Origin: Alnus glutinosa
Taxonomy: Eukaryota > Streptophyta > Magnoliopsida > Fagales > Betulaceae
DNA: 64,000 bases
Direction of reading: 5' to 3'
NCBI RefSeq assembly: GCF_958979055.1
Contig: NC_084889.1
Coordinates: 35,345,951-35,409,950, forward strand
Shown here: in pieces, positions 37,315-48,310 of the stretch
Layout of the letters: each line of letters begins with the position of its first letter
Numbering within the stretch: position 1 is the first letter of the stretch
The notes under the pieces: model-generated
The model's input: the letters and a program-made list of their open reading frames with translations, nothing else
Database searches by the model: none
What the model was told of the DNA's origin: nothing
Program-made: the position numbers and the translations under genes

Positions 37315-37965
37315 CAGAGTGAAACAAGAATAAATTTGTCGTTTTATTTTATTTAGATTATTAATTCTATTGTAGTTTAATTAGGGGCATGACCTAAAGT
37401 TTAGAGTTATTTGTAATTCAATAATAAGTTTAGGCTAAAAGTGGGTCACATTAGCTTAAGTTATTTGTTATTTAATAATGGGCTTGGCCTTTGGCTCAAA
37501 GTTTGTCACATTAGGGTTAAGGTTAGGGTTTAGTCTATTAGATTATTTAAGCATAATATTCTATTGTAATAGTAAATTATGAATTTTGAAAAATATTGAT
37601 GAATTTAGCGTGCGACGCTATTCCCCTTCCCCTTTGTCTTCTCTCTCTAGTTTCTCTCTCTCTCTCTCGGTTTTTCTTCCTTCTTCCTCTACTCCTGTTT
37701 CTTCTCCCTCTTAAATTCCTACTGTATTTCTCCGATTATCATCCTACATCAGCCACCCCCTCCCCCCACCCATGCCCAAGCAATGAAGCAATTAATGCTG
37801 GTTTTCAGAATTGCTCCATCTACTTGCATTGCTAAGATGCCAAGTGAAAACATTAATTAGATCTGTCTTGCAGCTACTACTTCCACATTTACACGGATAA
37901 TAAGCTAAATAATTTCGACTTTTAACGTACAAGCATGCCGGGTATTACAACTATATATTATTTGA
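37315..37965. mobile_element. Unit-1-specific insertion, possibly LTR-derived
   Basis: Unit 3 (about 56390-56440) lacks this roughly 600-base block. It contains a TATTTAAGC motif followed by a CT-rich stretch, an arrangement seen in LTRs of plant retrotransposons. Ends and target duplication are not clear. It is a fossil fragment without coding sequence. Confidence 0.4.
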
Positions 37966-40335
37966 AGCAAAACAGTCATGGTTCAAAGTGCAATGTGACT
38001 GGGATTGGGAACGCGTAAAAGGACGATGAACGGGTAATGCTGCAGGGTCGGTTTTCCTGAGTTTGCCTATGATGACGACTAAAGATAATATATTTTGATA
38101 ACAATAAAGTAGTTCGAAGCACACTTGACCTCCCAAACAACTTAATAGTTGAAATACTGCCACTTTATAATATTATGCATCAATCTCCTGCTTCAATAAG
38201 CATTACAAGACATTGTTTATAAGAAGAGAGTAGATAAATTACATTAGTTATCAATATATATACCAATCTTATTTTGAAGAAACCATAAAAACAGACGTAT
38301 CTAAATATAACGAGACAGCATAGGCACCATATAGCAGCACAATTTTTCGATGGAGATTCAGCTGGTAGCTGCCGTGAACTGGTAAAAGGCATAAGAAAGA
38401 GTACCCCTGTCCCAGCTATGGTGCATGAGTTTTGCCTTTGTGTTTTCACCAGCAGCACCCATGGCAAAATGCAATGGGTAAAAGTGATCTGGCCAAGGGT
38501 GAGCCATTTTAGCACAGGGTGCCTTCACATCCCAATGGTTCACATCTTCAAATCTACAGGAAGAATTACATACTGAATTCAAAACTGTAAAAAGTTGATA
38601 AAATTTTATAGACCGACCAAGGTTAGACGTCAAGAAAGAAAAGCAGTAAAGAAGACCCAAGATAATGTGTATTAATTTACTCGGTTATATTTGGAATGGC
38701 ATTCCCACATATTTGACAAACGCGGCCTATTATTAAGCAACTTGACACCTAATTTGGCTCTCACAAATGAACACCTTACTCAAGCCTAGGCATTTTGTGT
38801 CTCATATTCCCCTCATGATTGCTTAAGGGTAAGAGGACCATCATCAACCTTGATGAAAATGTTTTAATATGCAACCACAACAAGAAAACCCTGAACACAA
38901 AACATATCAGATGATGCCGAATTCACATAATGACTTCTTTTCCCGAGGTTCGAACAATGGGCTATTTTCAAAGCTAGCAAGAAATACTAAATTGGCCACG
39001 ACTTGTAATTTGAATCATACAAAGATCCAAAAACAAATGCCCTTTCCCTAGTATCTTAACTCCTAAAATGGACCAAAAAGCCTAAACACAACCTTCTAAA
39101 ACAAATGTTTACAGCAGAAGTGCCCTAAAACATAGCTTTTGAAAATGGAATACTTAGTCCAACATATGAAACTTCTCACAGAAAGCCAAAAAACCAATGC
39201 AAGAGTACTCCATGCATTTCTAACCAACAGAGTATGCTCTCATGAGCTCTTCCAGACAGAGTATGCCACTGATTTAACCAGATGTACAACCAAAAAACGT
39301 GAGATAAGAAAATGGTAAATCACATATCAGTTACCTTCCTTGAAGAAGAGGATCTTTAAGCCAGGCATCAAAATCCGAAGCCCAGGAAGGAACGGGACTG
39401 CTTGGGGGCAAAATGCTCCTTAAGTTATGGGTAGTGGCGTAGTGCTACCAGAACCTATGATTAGAACACCTTCATCCTTAAGAGGAGCCAGTGCCTTGCC
39501 CATGTTGTAGTGATAAGTACCATCCCTATCTGACTGAAGAGAGAGTTGACAAACTGGGATATCTGCCTCTGGATACATCAGCATCAGGGGGACCCATGCA
39601 CCATGGTCAAGCCCTCGATTTGTATCTTCGTCAACACGCTTGCAGCCTGATGCCATTAGCAGTTCCTTCACCCTCTTTGCCAATTCTGGAGCTCCCGGTG
39701 TAGGGTACTTCAACTGGTAATCAGGGAACAGAATCAGCGAAAGATTGCAACATGAAAATTAATTACTAAAAAAGAAAGAAAAAAATCAACTTTTGTTAAA
39801 GCTTATTTGTTTCCAAATCCAACTAATGTCCTTCACAAGCCTTAAGATGTATTTGATTTAGATCCATGCAATGAGAGGCTGCCCTGAGATACACTAGTGT
39901 TTGAACAGCCCAGGTCCATTGCTCGAGATACCGAACACCTTCTGACCATGTTTAAGACAACATTATTGCACATAATCTCAATGTGCACATACATATATCA
40001 GGATAATGTTTCTTTGCATAACTTTTTCACAATTTTTGCACAATTCTAACTATTTTTTTTATTTTTTTTTTATGATCAACCATTGAATCTGTTTTCTTAA
40101 ATGTAGGCCCTAAATATCCAATAGTTAATTTTTTTTAAAAAAAGTTATTAAAATTGTGCAAAAGTTATGCAATAAACATTACTCTAACTTAACATGCCAA
40201 TCAACCTGTCGTAAGTAGTTAAAAGAACATGACTAATGGTACAAGGTAATGTTAGAAGTTAGCCTTTTGTCCTCCTCTTGTTCCTTGACGTGATTTTTAA
40301 AATTACCATTGAATTTAGAATAAATCACTATTAAA

Positions 40336-41105
40336 TTTTAGGGTTAAATACACCTTTGGTCCACGAGTTTTGTTAACTTTATTTTTTAGTCTCTGAGTTT
40401 CAATTTGCATCACAGATGGTACCTCAATTTCGAAAAAAGACCGAATTGGTACCTCAGTCAAATTTTTTGTCTAAAAATTAACGGTTCACCACGTGTCAAC
40501 CTCAGAGGTTGACACGTAGCACTATATAAAAAAATAGAAATTAAAAATTAATTAAAAAATAATAAATTTTTTTTAAAAAAAATCAAGATCGGTTTTGGAG
40601 CCACCCCCAAAGGCTACGAGGGTAGTCAGGCCATGGGGGTGGTTCGGCCACCCTCAGGCCGGCCGGTGTAACAGGACCAATCCTGTTACTGTGATTAAAT
40701 AAAGAAAATGAAAGAGAAATGAGAAGGAAAGAAGAATTGAAGAAGAAAGGATGAACTTATTCAAGAATGGCCAATTCGAGATAGCTAATCTCCACCGTAC
40801 CCTTGGCATTCGAGGTGCCAAGAACCTCCAAAGTTTCCAAAGAACCAATTACAATCAGAATGCTCAAAATCATCCCTTACTCTCCTATTAATTTATACAA
40901 CACAATAAAGCAGCTAACATAACTTCTTCAACTAGCACAACTACTAACTAATTCCCAGCTGCCTCTAGCTAACTACTAACAGACCCGTATCTTCACACTC
41001 CAGCTCCATCCAACTCCAGCTTGTAACTTTCTTCACTTGCCTGCAGCCACGTGTATACTGTTCCCAACTGACCTGTTACATATTCGGCCACCCCAAAGGG
41101 CCAAC
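40336..41105. mobile_element. Composite insertion in intron 1 of copy A
   Basis: A 12-base direct repeat ATCACTATTAAA flanks the block (40324-40335 and 41106-41117). Units 2 and 3 have a single version of this site (about 46100 and 58880), so they act as empty sites. The left part starts 'gggttaaatacacctttggt', a motif common in plant DNA-element termini; GC-rich 'ggttcggccacc' motifs follow. A solo LTR (40667-41080) sits inside. A duplication of this length would suit a Mutator-like element, but the class is uncertain. Confidence 0.6.
40667..41080 (-). mobile_element. Solo LTR, Copia-like, 414 bp
   Basis: The block starts TGTAACAGGACC and ends GACCTGTTACA, i.e. TG...CA with short inverted ends. 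On the minus strand it has a TATA-like 'tgtataaatt' in its middle, typical of plant Copia LTRs. No internal region is present, so it is a solo-LTR fossil, nested in the larger insertion at 40336-41105. The 5-base target duplication is not evident. Confidence 0.65.
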
Positions 41106-41874
41106 ATCACTATTAAAGAATCAGGAAGAGGACGACGTACAAAAGTGTTCTTTCTAACATTATTCGGTGATAGATATCATATAACTTTCTCCCCATTACG
41201 ACTGCTTAATTCCTTGGAAACACACAGATAGTAAGGAAAGTAGGCAGGTGTTTGTTTATGGGCTAAAAAGTAAAACGCGCGCACACATCTCGGGGACAGA
41301 AATACAAATAGAACAGGAAAGGACCAATGAACAAAAACTTTGATTAAAAAATTGGATATCTATTATCTACCACCAACAACGTGCACATGCACCTAACGTT
41401 TTCACAATTATTTGTGTAAAGTCTAAGCAGTAAACACCATGAGAATTGAGAATAAGAATTTTTTTTTTTGGGGGGGGGACAGAAAGCCCTTCACAAGCGT
41501 ATCACGGGAAGGAAGACTGGGAGTAATCAAAATAATAATTAATTTATGTGTAGTGTACGTAGTATACCTGGTACATGTGTTTGGGGAAGCCATAGAAATC
41601 ATGGATGGTGTCGTTGAGGCCGCTAATAACGTTGACGGCGGGCACGGGCGTGTCCCAGTGTCCGGAAACGACGAGAATGGCTCTGGGCCTATGGCATAGC
41701 CCTTTCTCCTGCCATGCTTTCAAGAAATGCCTTGCCGGTATCGAATCGTCAAATGACAGCTTCGGCGATCCGTGCGATATCTAGAACGTGTCCATTTGAA
41801 TTTTTCTTTTAATCGAAGAACTCATGGTGGTGTTGATTCTGTTGATGATGGTGTCGAGTTGATATTCTAATACG

Positions 41875-41875
<1 letters not shown>

Positions 41876-41916
<41 letters not shown>
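41876..41916. repeat. (GA)n upstream of dioxygenase copy A
   Basis: A GA run about 80 bases upstream of exon 1 on the gene's 5' side. It is shared with copy B (about 47432-47479, longer) and copy C (59645-59668, short and interrupted). Confidence 0.85.
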
Positions 41917-41919
<3 letters not shown>

Positions 41920-42412
41920 AGAAGGATGGCAGCGAATGAATTGCGCTCAATTGTTTTGCTGTCGCCTGTCTGACTTTTGCGCTTTGTCTTCTTATATTGC
42001 TTTGCTTTTTGTGTTTTTTATTTACCCCCTTACGTTTCATTCTAATTTCAAATGAATCCTTAAACTTCCCCTAGTTGCTATATTTGATGTGGTTGCCTTT
42101 TCTTTCCCAGCCATTTACGCAATACTCTTCTGCGTGCTATGTTTCTTTATATAATTAATTAATTGGATTTCAGCTTTTTAGCTTGTCCAGATTACTAACA
42201 TAGTGACACAATTTTATATGCCCCTATCTATCAAATTCGGACAAAGATTTTGAGAGAATCTTAATTCTATATGTAGACATCTTGAACCGGAAAGCTCAAA
42301 AGCCAAGTATAAAATTCAGTACTAAAGAGTCTTATCATCATTACTTGCACAGCATGACCTCCAAATAAAGATTTTACTTAACCACTATGTCTCTCACACG
42401 TCTACTATAAAT

Positions 42413-43096
42413 TAGGGCGGTCAAAACGGGTTGACACGACCCGTTTGATCCGACAACACGTTAAGGGTCAATCTTAACATGACTCGTTTAGATAAAATGG
42501 TCAAATTCTTAAACCCTAACACGAATCTGCTAAATAACGGGTTGACATGATATATCCGACCCGTTTGACCTGTTTATTAATAAAGTCTATAAAAATAAAA
42601 ATAAAAACACAAATTTCAAAAAAAAAAAAATCATATCATTTGAATAATCATATTATTTCACAGTTGAAATATAAAATGTTGAGTTTTTTTTTTTTGTTTA
42701 CTTATTTTGATTCAACTTCTAAGTTTAAAAACTTGAAAGAAAAAAAAAAACTCCGCTAATTTTTTTTAATCTTTGCCTTTTTTGTTCAATTTCTAACTCA
42801 ATAAAAGAAAAAGACTAGTTTTGTTTTTTTGTGATATATATATTTTTTTTTAATTTAGTTTTTACTCTTTAAACAGTGAGAGAAAAAGAGAGGTAATATG
42901 ATTGTTTATATTTAATTTTTAATGTTGAAAAAAAAATGTTTAAGTATACGGGTCAAGCAAGTTGACCCTGTAAGGACCCTTTTATTAAACGGGTCTAACG
43001 AGTCAACTCTTTTATGATCCAAACCCTTTTAAGCTTAACCATAACCCTTTAACTTCGTGTCGAGTTCGCGGGTCGTGTCAAAAATTGCCAGCTCTA
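42413..43096. mobile_element. hAT non-autonomous element, 684 bp, with empty site
   Basis: Ends are TAGGGCGGTCAAAACGGG and, in reverse complement, TAGAGCTGGCAATTTTTGAC, with subterminal GACACGACCCG motifs on both sides. The flanking 8-bp duplication is CTATAAAT (42405-42412) and CTATAAAC (43097-43104), 7 of 8 matching. Unit 1 has the unoccupied site CTATAAAC at 34093-34100 in the same context. There is no transposase frame inside; the middle is AT-rich. Confidence 0.9.
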
Positions 43097-44008
43097 CTAT
43101 AAACACGTACCATGTGATTTTGAATATTTCCTTATTTATTGTAAAAAAATTCACTTGTTAACTTGTAATATATTAAGAATTTGAGGAAATTAATCTAATT
43201 CTGTCCCTCCCCCGCCACACTCACGCGCACATGCATACAAACACTTACCATCCTTGCTTGCTTATCAATATAAATGCTACTAAGAGTACTATATTTTATT
43301 ACGTTTTCATACAAACTAATGTGCCAGTTCATGTAACATTCACGTCAGTTATGTTGCCCCAAAATGAACGGCTAGGGGTAGTCGACCCACCTATGGCGGG
43401 CTGTGAGTTTCCTTCCATAGAGATATCTACGGCATGATCGTGTGGCTATGTGGGATGGTCGCACAAGCCACTCCTCTTATGGAGGAGGAGGAAGAGATGA
43501 GGTGATTAACATCATCAATGTGGGTGTGGAGGCAACGGCGGAGGAGGTGGGCCGAGGCTGCAAGATGGACATAGACGTCGTTGTTGACGCTGAGAAACGT
43601 GAGGCCTTAAGTTTGTAAGTTACTAACATGGCAGTTTGTAAGAAAAATGTAATAAAATCCGTATTACCCCAAACATTTTCCAAATGCTTAATGTATGCAT
43701 ACATGCTCTAGACACTAAATTAACTAGAAGCCCCTCTCCAAGCTAATTACAACCAAAATAATGTAGTAATGAAAATTGAAATTTTCTTTAATATTTATGA
43801 ATCCAACGTACAAAACATTTTGACTGCTAGTCAATAGCCATTGTATAGCTAGGAATGATTCTGATCGAGGAAAAACTATTCTGAGGATCATCACTATGGC
43901 CCTAAATTTTAATTACTATATATATTGTTCCAATAGCTGTAATTTGTACTCAGAAAAGTGAAAATTACATCATTTGATCCAGGATTTGAAGTACCACAAT
44001 TATTGCAA

Positions 44009-44170
44009 CAAGCTCATAACCCACGCTATGCGCAAAATTCTTTATCATAATTTAGTTTCAAAATTTAAATACTTCTTTATCGTACTTTTTATTATAGGTT
44101 AAAAAATGCTTGTAAAAAAAATTATCACACATCTTTCAATAAAAAGACAATAAAGATTAAGACCCTTAAT
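44009..44170 (-). mobile_element. Helitron 3'-end remnant in unit 2
   Basis: It follows host 'ttattgcaa' exactly as the long Helitron does in unit 3, and matches its first 160 bases (hairpin around CGCTATGCGC, then 'tttagtttcaaaatttaaa'). The terminal tetranucleotide has drifted from CTAG to CTTG on the minus strand. It is cut by the unit-2 deletion. Confidence 0.8.
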
Positions 44171-44315
44171 CAAATGAAAAGTACACAATTTTCATGGCCA
44201 CAACAACTTCCAGTTTGCATCCAATCTTATTTTGAAGATAACATAACAACATATGTATCTAAATATAACGAGACAACATAGACACCGTATGGTAGCACAA
44301 TTTTTCGATGGAGAT

Positions 44316-47300
44316 TCAGCTGGTAGCTGCCGTGAACTGGTAAGAGGCATAAGAAAGAGTACCCATGTCCCAGCTATGGTGCATGAGTTTTGCCTTTGTG
44401 TTTTCACCAGCAGCACCCATGGCAAAATGCAATGGGTAAAAGTGATCTGGCCAAGGGTGAGCCATTTTAGCACAGGGTGCCTTCACATCCCAATGGTTCA
44501 CATCTTCAAATCTACAGGAAGAATACATACTGAATTCAAAACTATAAAAAGTTGATAAAATTTTATAGGCTGACCAAGGTTAGACGTCAAGAAAGAAAAG
44601 CAGTAAAGAAGACCCAAGATAATGTGTATTAATTTACTCAGTTATATTTGGAATGGCATTCCCACATATTTGACAAACGCGGCCTATTATTAAGCAACTT
44701 GACACCTAATTTGGCTCTCACAAATGAACACCTTACTCAAGCCTAGGCATTTTGTGTCTCATATTCCCCTCATGATTGCTTAAGGGTAAGAGGACAATCA
44801 TCAACCTTGATGAAAATGTTCTAATATGCAACCACAATAAGAAAACCCTGAACACAAAACATATCAGATGATGCCAAATTCACATAATGACTTCTTTTCC
44901 CGAGGTTCGAACAATGGGCTATTTTCAAAGCTAGCAAGAAATACTAAATTGGCCACGACTTGTAATTTGAATCATACAAAGATTCAAAAACAAATGCCTT
45001 TTCCCTAGTATCTTAACTCCTAAGATGGACCAAAAAGCCTAAACACAACCTTCTAAAACAGATGTTTACAGCAAAATTGCCCTATAACACTGCTTTTGAA
45101 ATTGGAATACTTAGTCCAACATATGAAACTTCTCACAGAAAGCCAAAAAACCAATGCAAGAGTACTACATGCACTTCTAACCAACAGAGTTTGCTCTCAT
45201 GAGCTCTTCCAGACAGAGTATGCCACCGATTTAACCAGATGTACAACAAATAAACGTGACATAAGAAAATGGTAAATCACTTATCAGTTACCTTCCTTGA
45301 AGAAGTGCATCTTTAAGCCAGGCATCAAAATCCGAAGCCCAAGAAGGAACAGGACTGTTTGGGGGCAAAATGTTCCTTAAGTTATGAGTAGTACTACCAG
45401 AACCTATGGTTAGAACACCTTCATCCTTAAGAGAGGCCAGTGCCTTGCCTATGTTGTAGTGATAAGTACCATCCTTATCTGACTGAAGAGAGAGTTGACA
45501 AACTGGGATATCTGCCTCTGGATACATCAGCATCAGGGGGACCCATGCACCATGGTCAAGCCCTCGTTTTGTATCTTCGTCAACACGCTTGCAGCCTGAT
45601 GCCATTAGCAGTTCCTTCACCCTCTTTGCCAATTCAGGAGCTCCCGGTGCAGGGTACTTCATCTGGTAATCAGGGAACAGAACAGAATCAGCGAAAGATT
45701 GCAACATGAAAATTAATTATAAAAAAGAAAAAAGAAAAAAAAATCAACTTTTGTTAAAGCTTCTTTGTTGCCAAATCCAAGTAATGTCCTCCACAAGCCT
45801 TAAGATGTATTTGATTTAGATCCATGCAATGAGAGGCTGCCCTGAGATCAACAAGTGTTTGAACAGCTTAGGTCCATTGCTCGAGATACCGGATACCTAC
45901 TGACCATGTTTAAGACAACCTTATTGTACGGAATCTTAATATGCACATACATATAGCTTAACATGCCAATCAATTTGTCGTAAGTAGTTAAAAGAGCATG
46001 ACTAATGGTACAAAGGAATGTTGGAAGGAAGATTTTTATCCCCCTATTGTTCCTCTAAAGATGACGTAATTTTTAAAATTACAATTTAAAATGAATCACG
46101 ATACCACCGTTAAAGAGACGAGAGGAGGGCAAAATATTCTTTCTAACATTATTCAATAATGGAGATATCATGTACAATTAATATGGAAAGTAGGCAGGTG
46201 TTTGTTTATGGACTAAAAAGTAAGATGCGTACATCTCAGGGACAGAAACACAAAAAGGACAGAAAAGGACCATTGAACAAAAACTTTGATTAAAAAACAT
46301 GGAATACGATAGACGATAGTGGTCCGTTTGGGTGATGAATTTTTGGAATTAGAATTGAATTTTTATTCTATTTGCGAGTTTCTAGGCAAAGAAATGTGTT
46401 TTGATGATGAGTAGAATTTATTTTTTTTTTAATTTGTGTTTGGGGGTTGGATTTTTGAAATTGAAAATTATTATTTTTTAATGGTAAGAAATGATTAGAG
46501 GTTTGAAAAATTGTGTATAATGATTGATGTTGTGAAAAGCAGTGTGAAATAATGATTTAAATAATAATTATTTATTATAAAAAAATATTAAAAATTATTG
46601 TTTGATTTAAATATTGATTATTTAATTATTTAAAGTGTGGGACCCACACGTTTTTGGTTCTTTTGGAGACCCTTTTTCTCACGCGTGGGTCCGGGTTAGT
46701 CATCAGCCATTTTTGTCTTTGAATAGTTGAATTGAGAGTGAATTCGGGCGTGAAACAGGTTGGAATTCGGGTTGAAACCGGGTGGGTGGGTTTTGGAAAA
46801 AACCCGGATAGAATAGAATTCCTATTCTGTTCCCAAATATAAACCTTTCGTACTTGGATATCTACCACCAAACCCACCTACCACCAACGTCAACGTGCGC
46901 ACCTAACGTTCTCAAAAATTATTTGTCTAAAGTATAAACAGTAACACCATGAGAATTGAGGATAAGAATTTTTTTTTTTTTTTTTTTTTTTTTGGGGTGG
47001 TGGGGGACAGAAAGCCCTCCACAAGCCTAGTATGACGGGAAGACTGGGGGGAATAATCAAAATAAAATTGTTGGCATAGGCGCATAACATATAATTAATT
47101 CATGTGTGTAGTGTTGTATACCTGGTACATGTGTTTGGGGAAGCCATAGAAATCATGGATGGTGTCGTTGCGGCCGCTAATAACGTTGACGGCGGGCACG
47201 GGCGTGTCCCAGTGTCCGGAAACGACGAGAATGGCTCTGGGCCTCTGGCATAGCCCTTTCTCCTTCCATGATTTCAAGAAATGCCTCGCCGGTATCGAAT

Positions 47301-47349
47301 CGTCAAATGACAGCGTCGGCGATCCATGCGATATGTAGAACGTGTCCAT
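44316..47349 (-). CDS. LIGB: LigB/DODA-type extradiol ring-cleavage dioxygenase, copy B
   Basis: Exons 47349-47122, 45662-45292 and 44511-44316 (228, 371, 196 bases) join in phase to 264 aa, the family's usual size, and align throughout with Arabidopsis LigB (At4g15093). Likely metal-site and catalytic histidines are His8 (YISHGSP), His46 (SGHWDTP), His113 (LDHGAW) and those in [12 protein letters not shown]. The protein is a predicted non-haem metal-dependent dioxygenase that opens catechol-type rings next to the diol. At residues 169-172 it has HNLR, the motif reported for plants without betalains, rather than the HP(S/A)(N/D)xTP motif of betalain-forming DODA. The true substrate is unknown. 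Start codon: an upstream TTG-initiated extension is not needed, since [11 protein letters not shown] matches the family start. Confidence 0.92.
46321..46842. mobile_element. Unit-2-specific MITE-like insertion upstream in copy B intron 1
   Basis: The block from 'ggtccgtttgggtgatg' to 'ctgttcccaaatat' is absent from unit 3 (about 59085-59090), where 'ggaatacgcttcga' runs straight into 'aacctttcgcac'. Ends GTCCGTTTGGG and, in reverse complement, TTTGGGAACAG are weak inverted repeats. It is non-coding. Confidence 0.6.
46969..46994. repeat. Poly-T/G tract in dioxygenase intron 1
   Basis: A run of about 25 T followed by G-rich sequence. The same site has T9-G9 in unit 1 (about 41460) and T9-G8 in unit 3 (about 59217), so the tract varies between the three copies. 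Confidence 0.7.
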
Positions 47350-47428
47350 CTGAATTTTTCTTTTAATCAAAGAACTCAAGGTGGTGTTGATTCTGTTGAT
47401 GATGGTGTTGAGTTGATATTCTAATACG

Positions 47429-47431
<3 letters not shown>

Positions 47432-47479
<48 letters not shown>
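47432..47479. repeat. (GA)n upstream of dioxygenase copy B
   Basis: About 24 uninterrupted GA units roughly 85 bases upstream of the start codon. This is the longest of the three paralogous tracts. Confidence 0.88.
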
Positions 47480-47484
<5 letters not shown>

Positions 47485-48310
47485 TTGCGCTCAATTGTTT
47501 TTGCTGTCGCCTGTCTAACTTTTGTGCTTTGTCTTCTTATATTGTTTTACTTTTTGTGTTTTTTGTTTACCACCTTGCGTTTCATTCTAATTTGAATGAA
47601 TCCTTAAACTAATGTGCCAGTTAATGTAACATTCACGTCAGTTATGTTGCCCCAAAATAAACGGCTAGGGGTAGTCTACCCACCTATGGCCGGCTGTGAG
47701 TTTCCTTCCATAAAGATATCTACGGCCTGATCGTGTGGCTCTGTAGGATGGTCGCACAAGCCACTCCTCTTATGGAGGAGGAGGAAGAGATGAGGTGATT
47801 AGCATCATCAATGCGGGTGTGGAGGCAAAGACGGAAAAAGTGGGCCGAGGCTGCAAGATGGACGTAGACGTTGTTGTTGTTGACGCTAAGAAACGTGAAG
47901 CCTTAAGTTTTTAAGTGACTAATGTGGCAGTTTGTAAGAAAAATGTAATAAAATCCATATTACCCCCAAACATTTTCCAAATGCTTAATGTATGCATACA
48001 TGCTGTAGACACTAAATTAACAAGAAGCCCCTCTCCAAGCTAATTACAACCAAAATAATGTAGTAATGAAAATTGAAATTTTCTTTAATGTTTATGAATC
48101 CAACGTACAAAAGCTATTGACTTCTAGTCAATAGCCATTGTATAGCTAGGAATGATTCTGATAGAGGAAAAACTATTCTGAGGACCATCACTAAGGCCCT
48201 AAATTTTAATTACTATATATATATATATTGTTCCAATAGCTGTAATTCGTACTCGGAAAAGTGAAAATTACATCATTGATCCAGGATTTGAAGTACCACA
48301 ATTATTGCAA

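Larger units (their letters stand above)
38358..41795 (-). pseudogene. LIGB: LigB/DODA-type extradiol dioxygenase, broken copy A
   Basis: Three exons can be aligned with the intact copies: 41795-41568, 39713-39335 and 38553-38358. Exon 1 has a stop at codon 5 (TAG 41783-41781, where copies B and C have Tyr TAC). Exon 2 is 379 bases instead of 371 because of an 8-base tandem duplication near 39430-39445, which shifts the frame right at the HNLR motif and leads to TAA. Exon 3 is open. Splice sites are kept. A 770-base insertion (40336-41105) lies in intron 1. Since the protein is cut after four residues and no later in-frame ATG precedes the catalytic region, this copy is very probably dead. 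Confidence 0.9.
33799..42062. repeat. Tandem unit 1 of the dioxygenase triplication
   Basis: The unit begins 'aacttcccctagttgctata' and consists of module P (33799-34997), module Q (34998-37950) and the broken LigB/DODA copy A (38358-41795, minus). Module P recurs at 42063-44008 and, from its middle, at about 47608-48310. Module Q recurs at 54129-56450. Here P joins Q directly, with no Helitron between them. Private insertions in this unit are at about 37315-37965 and 40336-41105. Confidence 0.85.
42063..47604. repeat. Tandem unit 2 of the dioxygenase triplication
   Basis: Module P (42063-44008, with a private 684-bp hAT insertion) is followed by a 160-base Helitron remnant (44009-44170) and then directly by the 3' flank of intact copy B (44316-47349, minus). 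Module Q is missing. The jump at about 44168-44172 joins Helitron sequence to 'caaatgaaaagtacac', the flank that lies at about 56930 in unit 3, so this unit lost the rest of the Helitron plus Q in one deletion. Confidence 0.85.
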
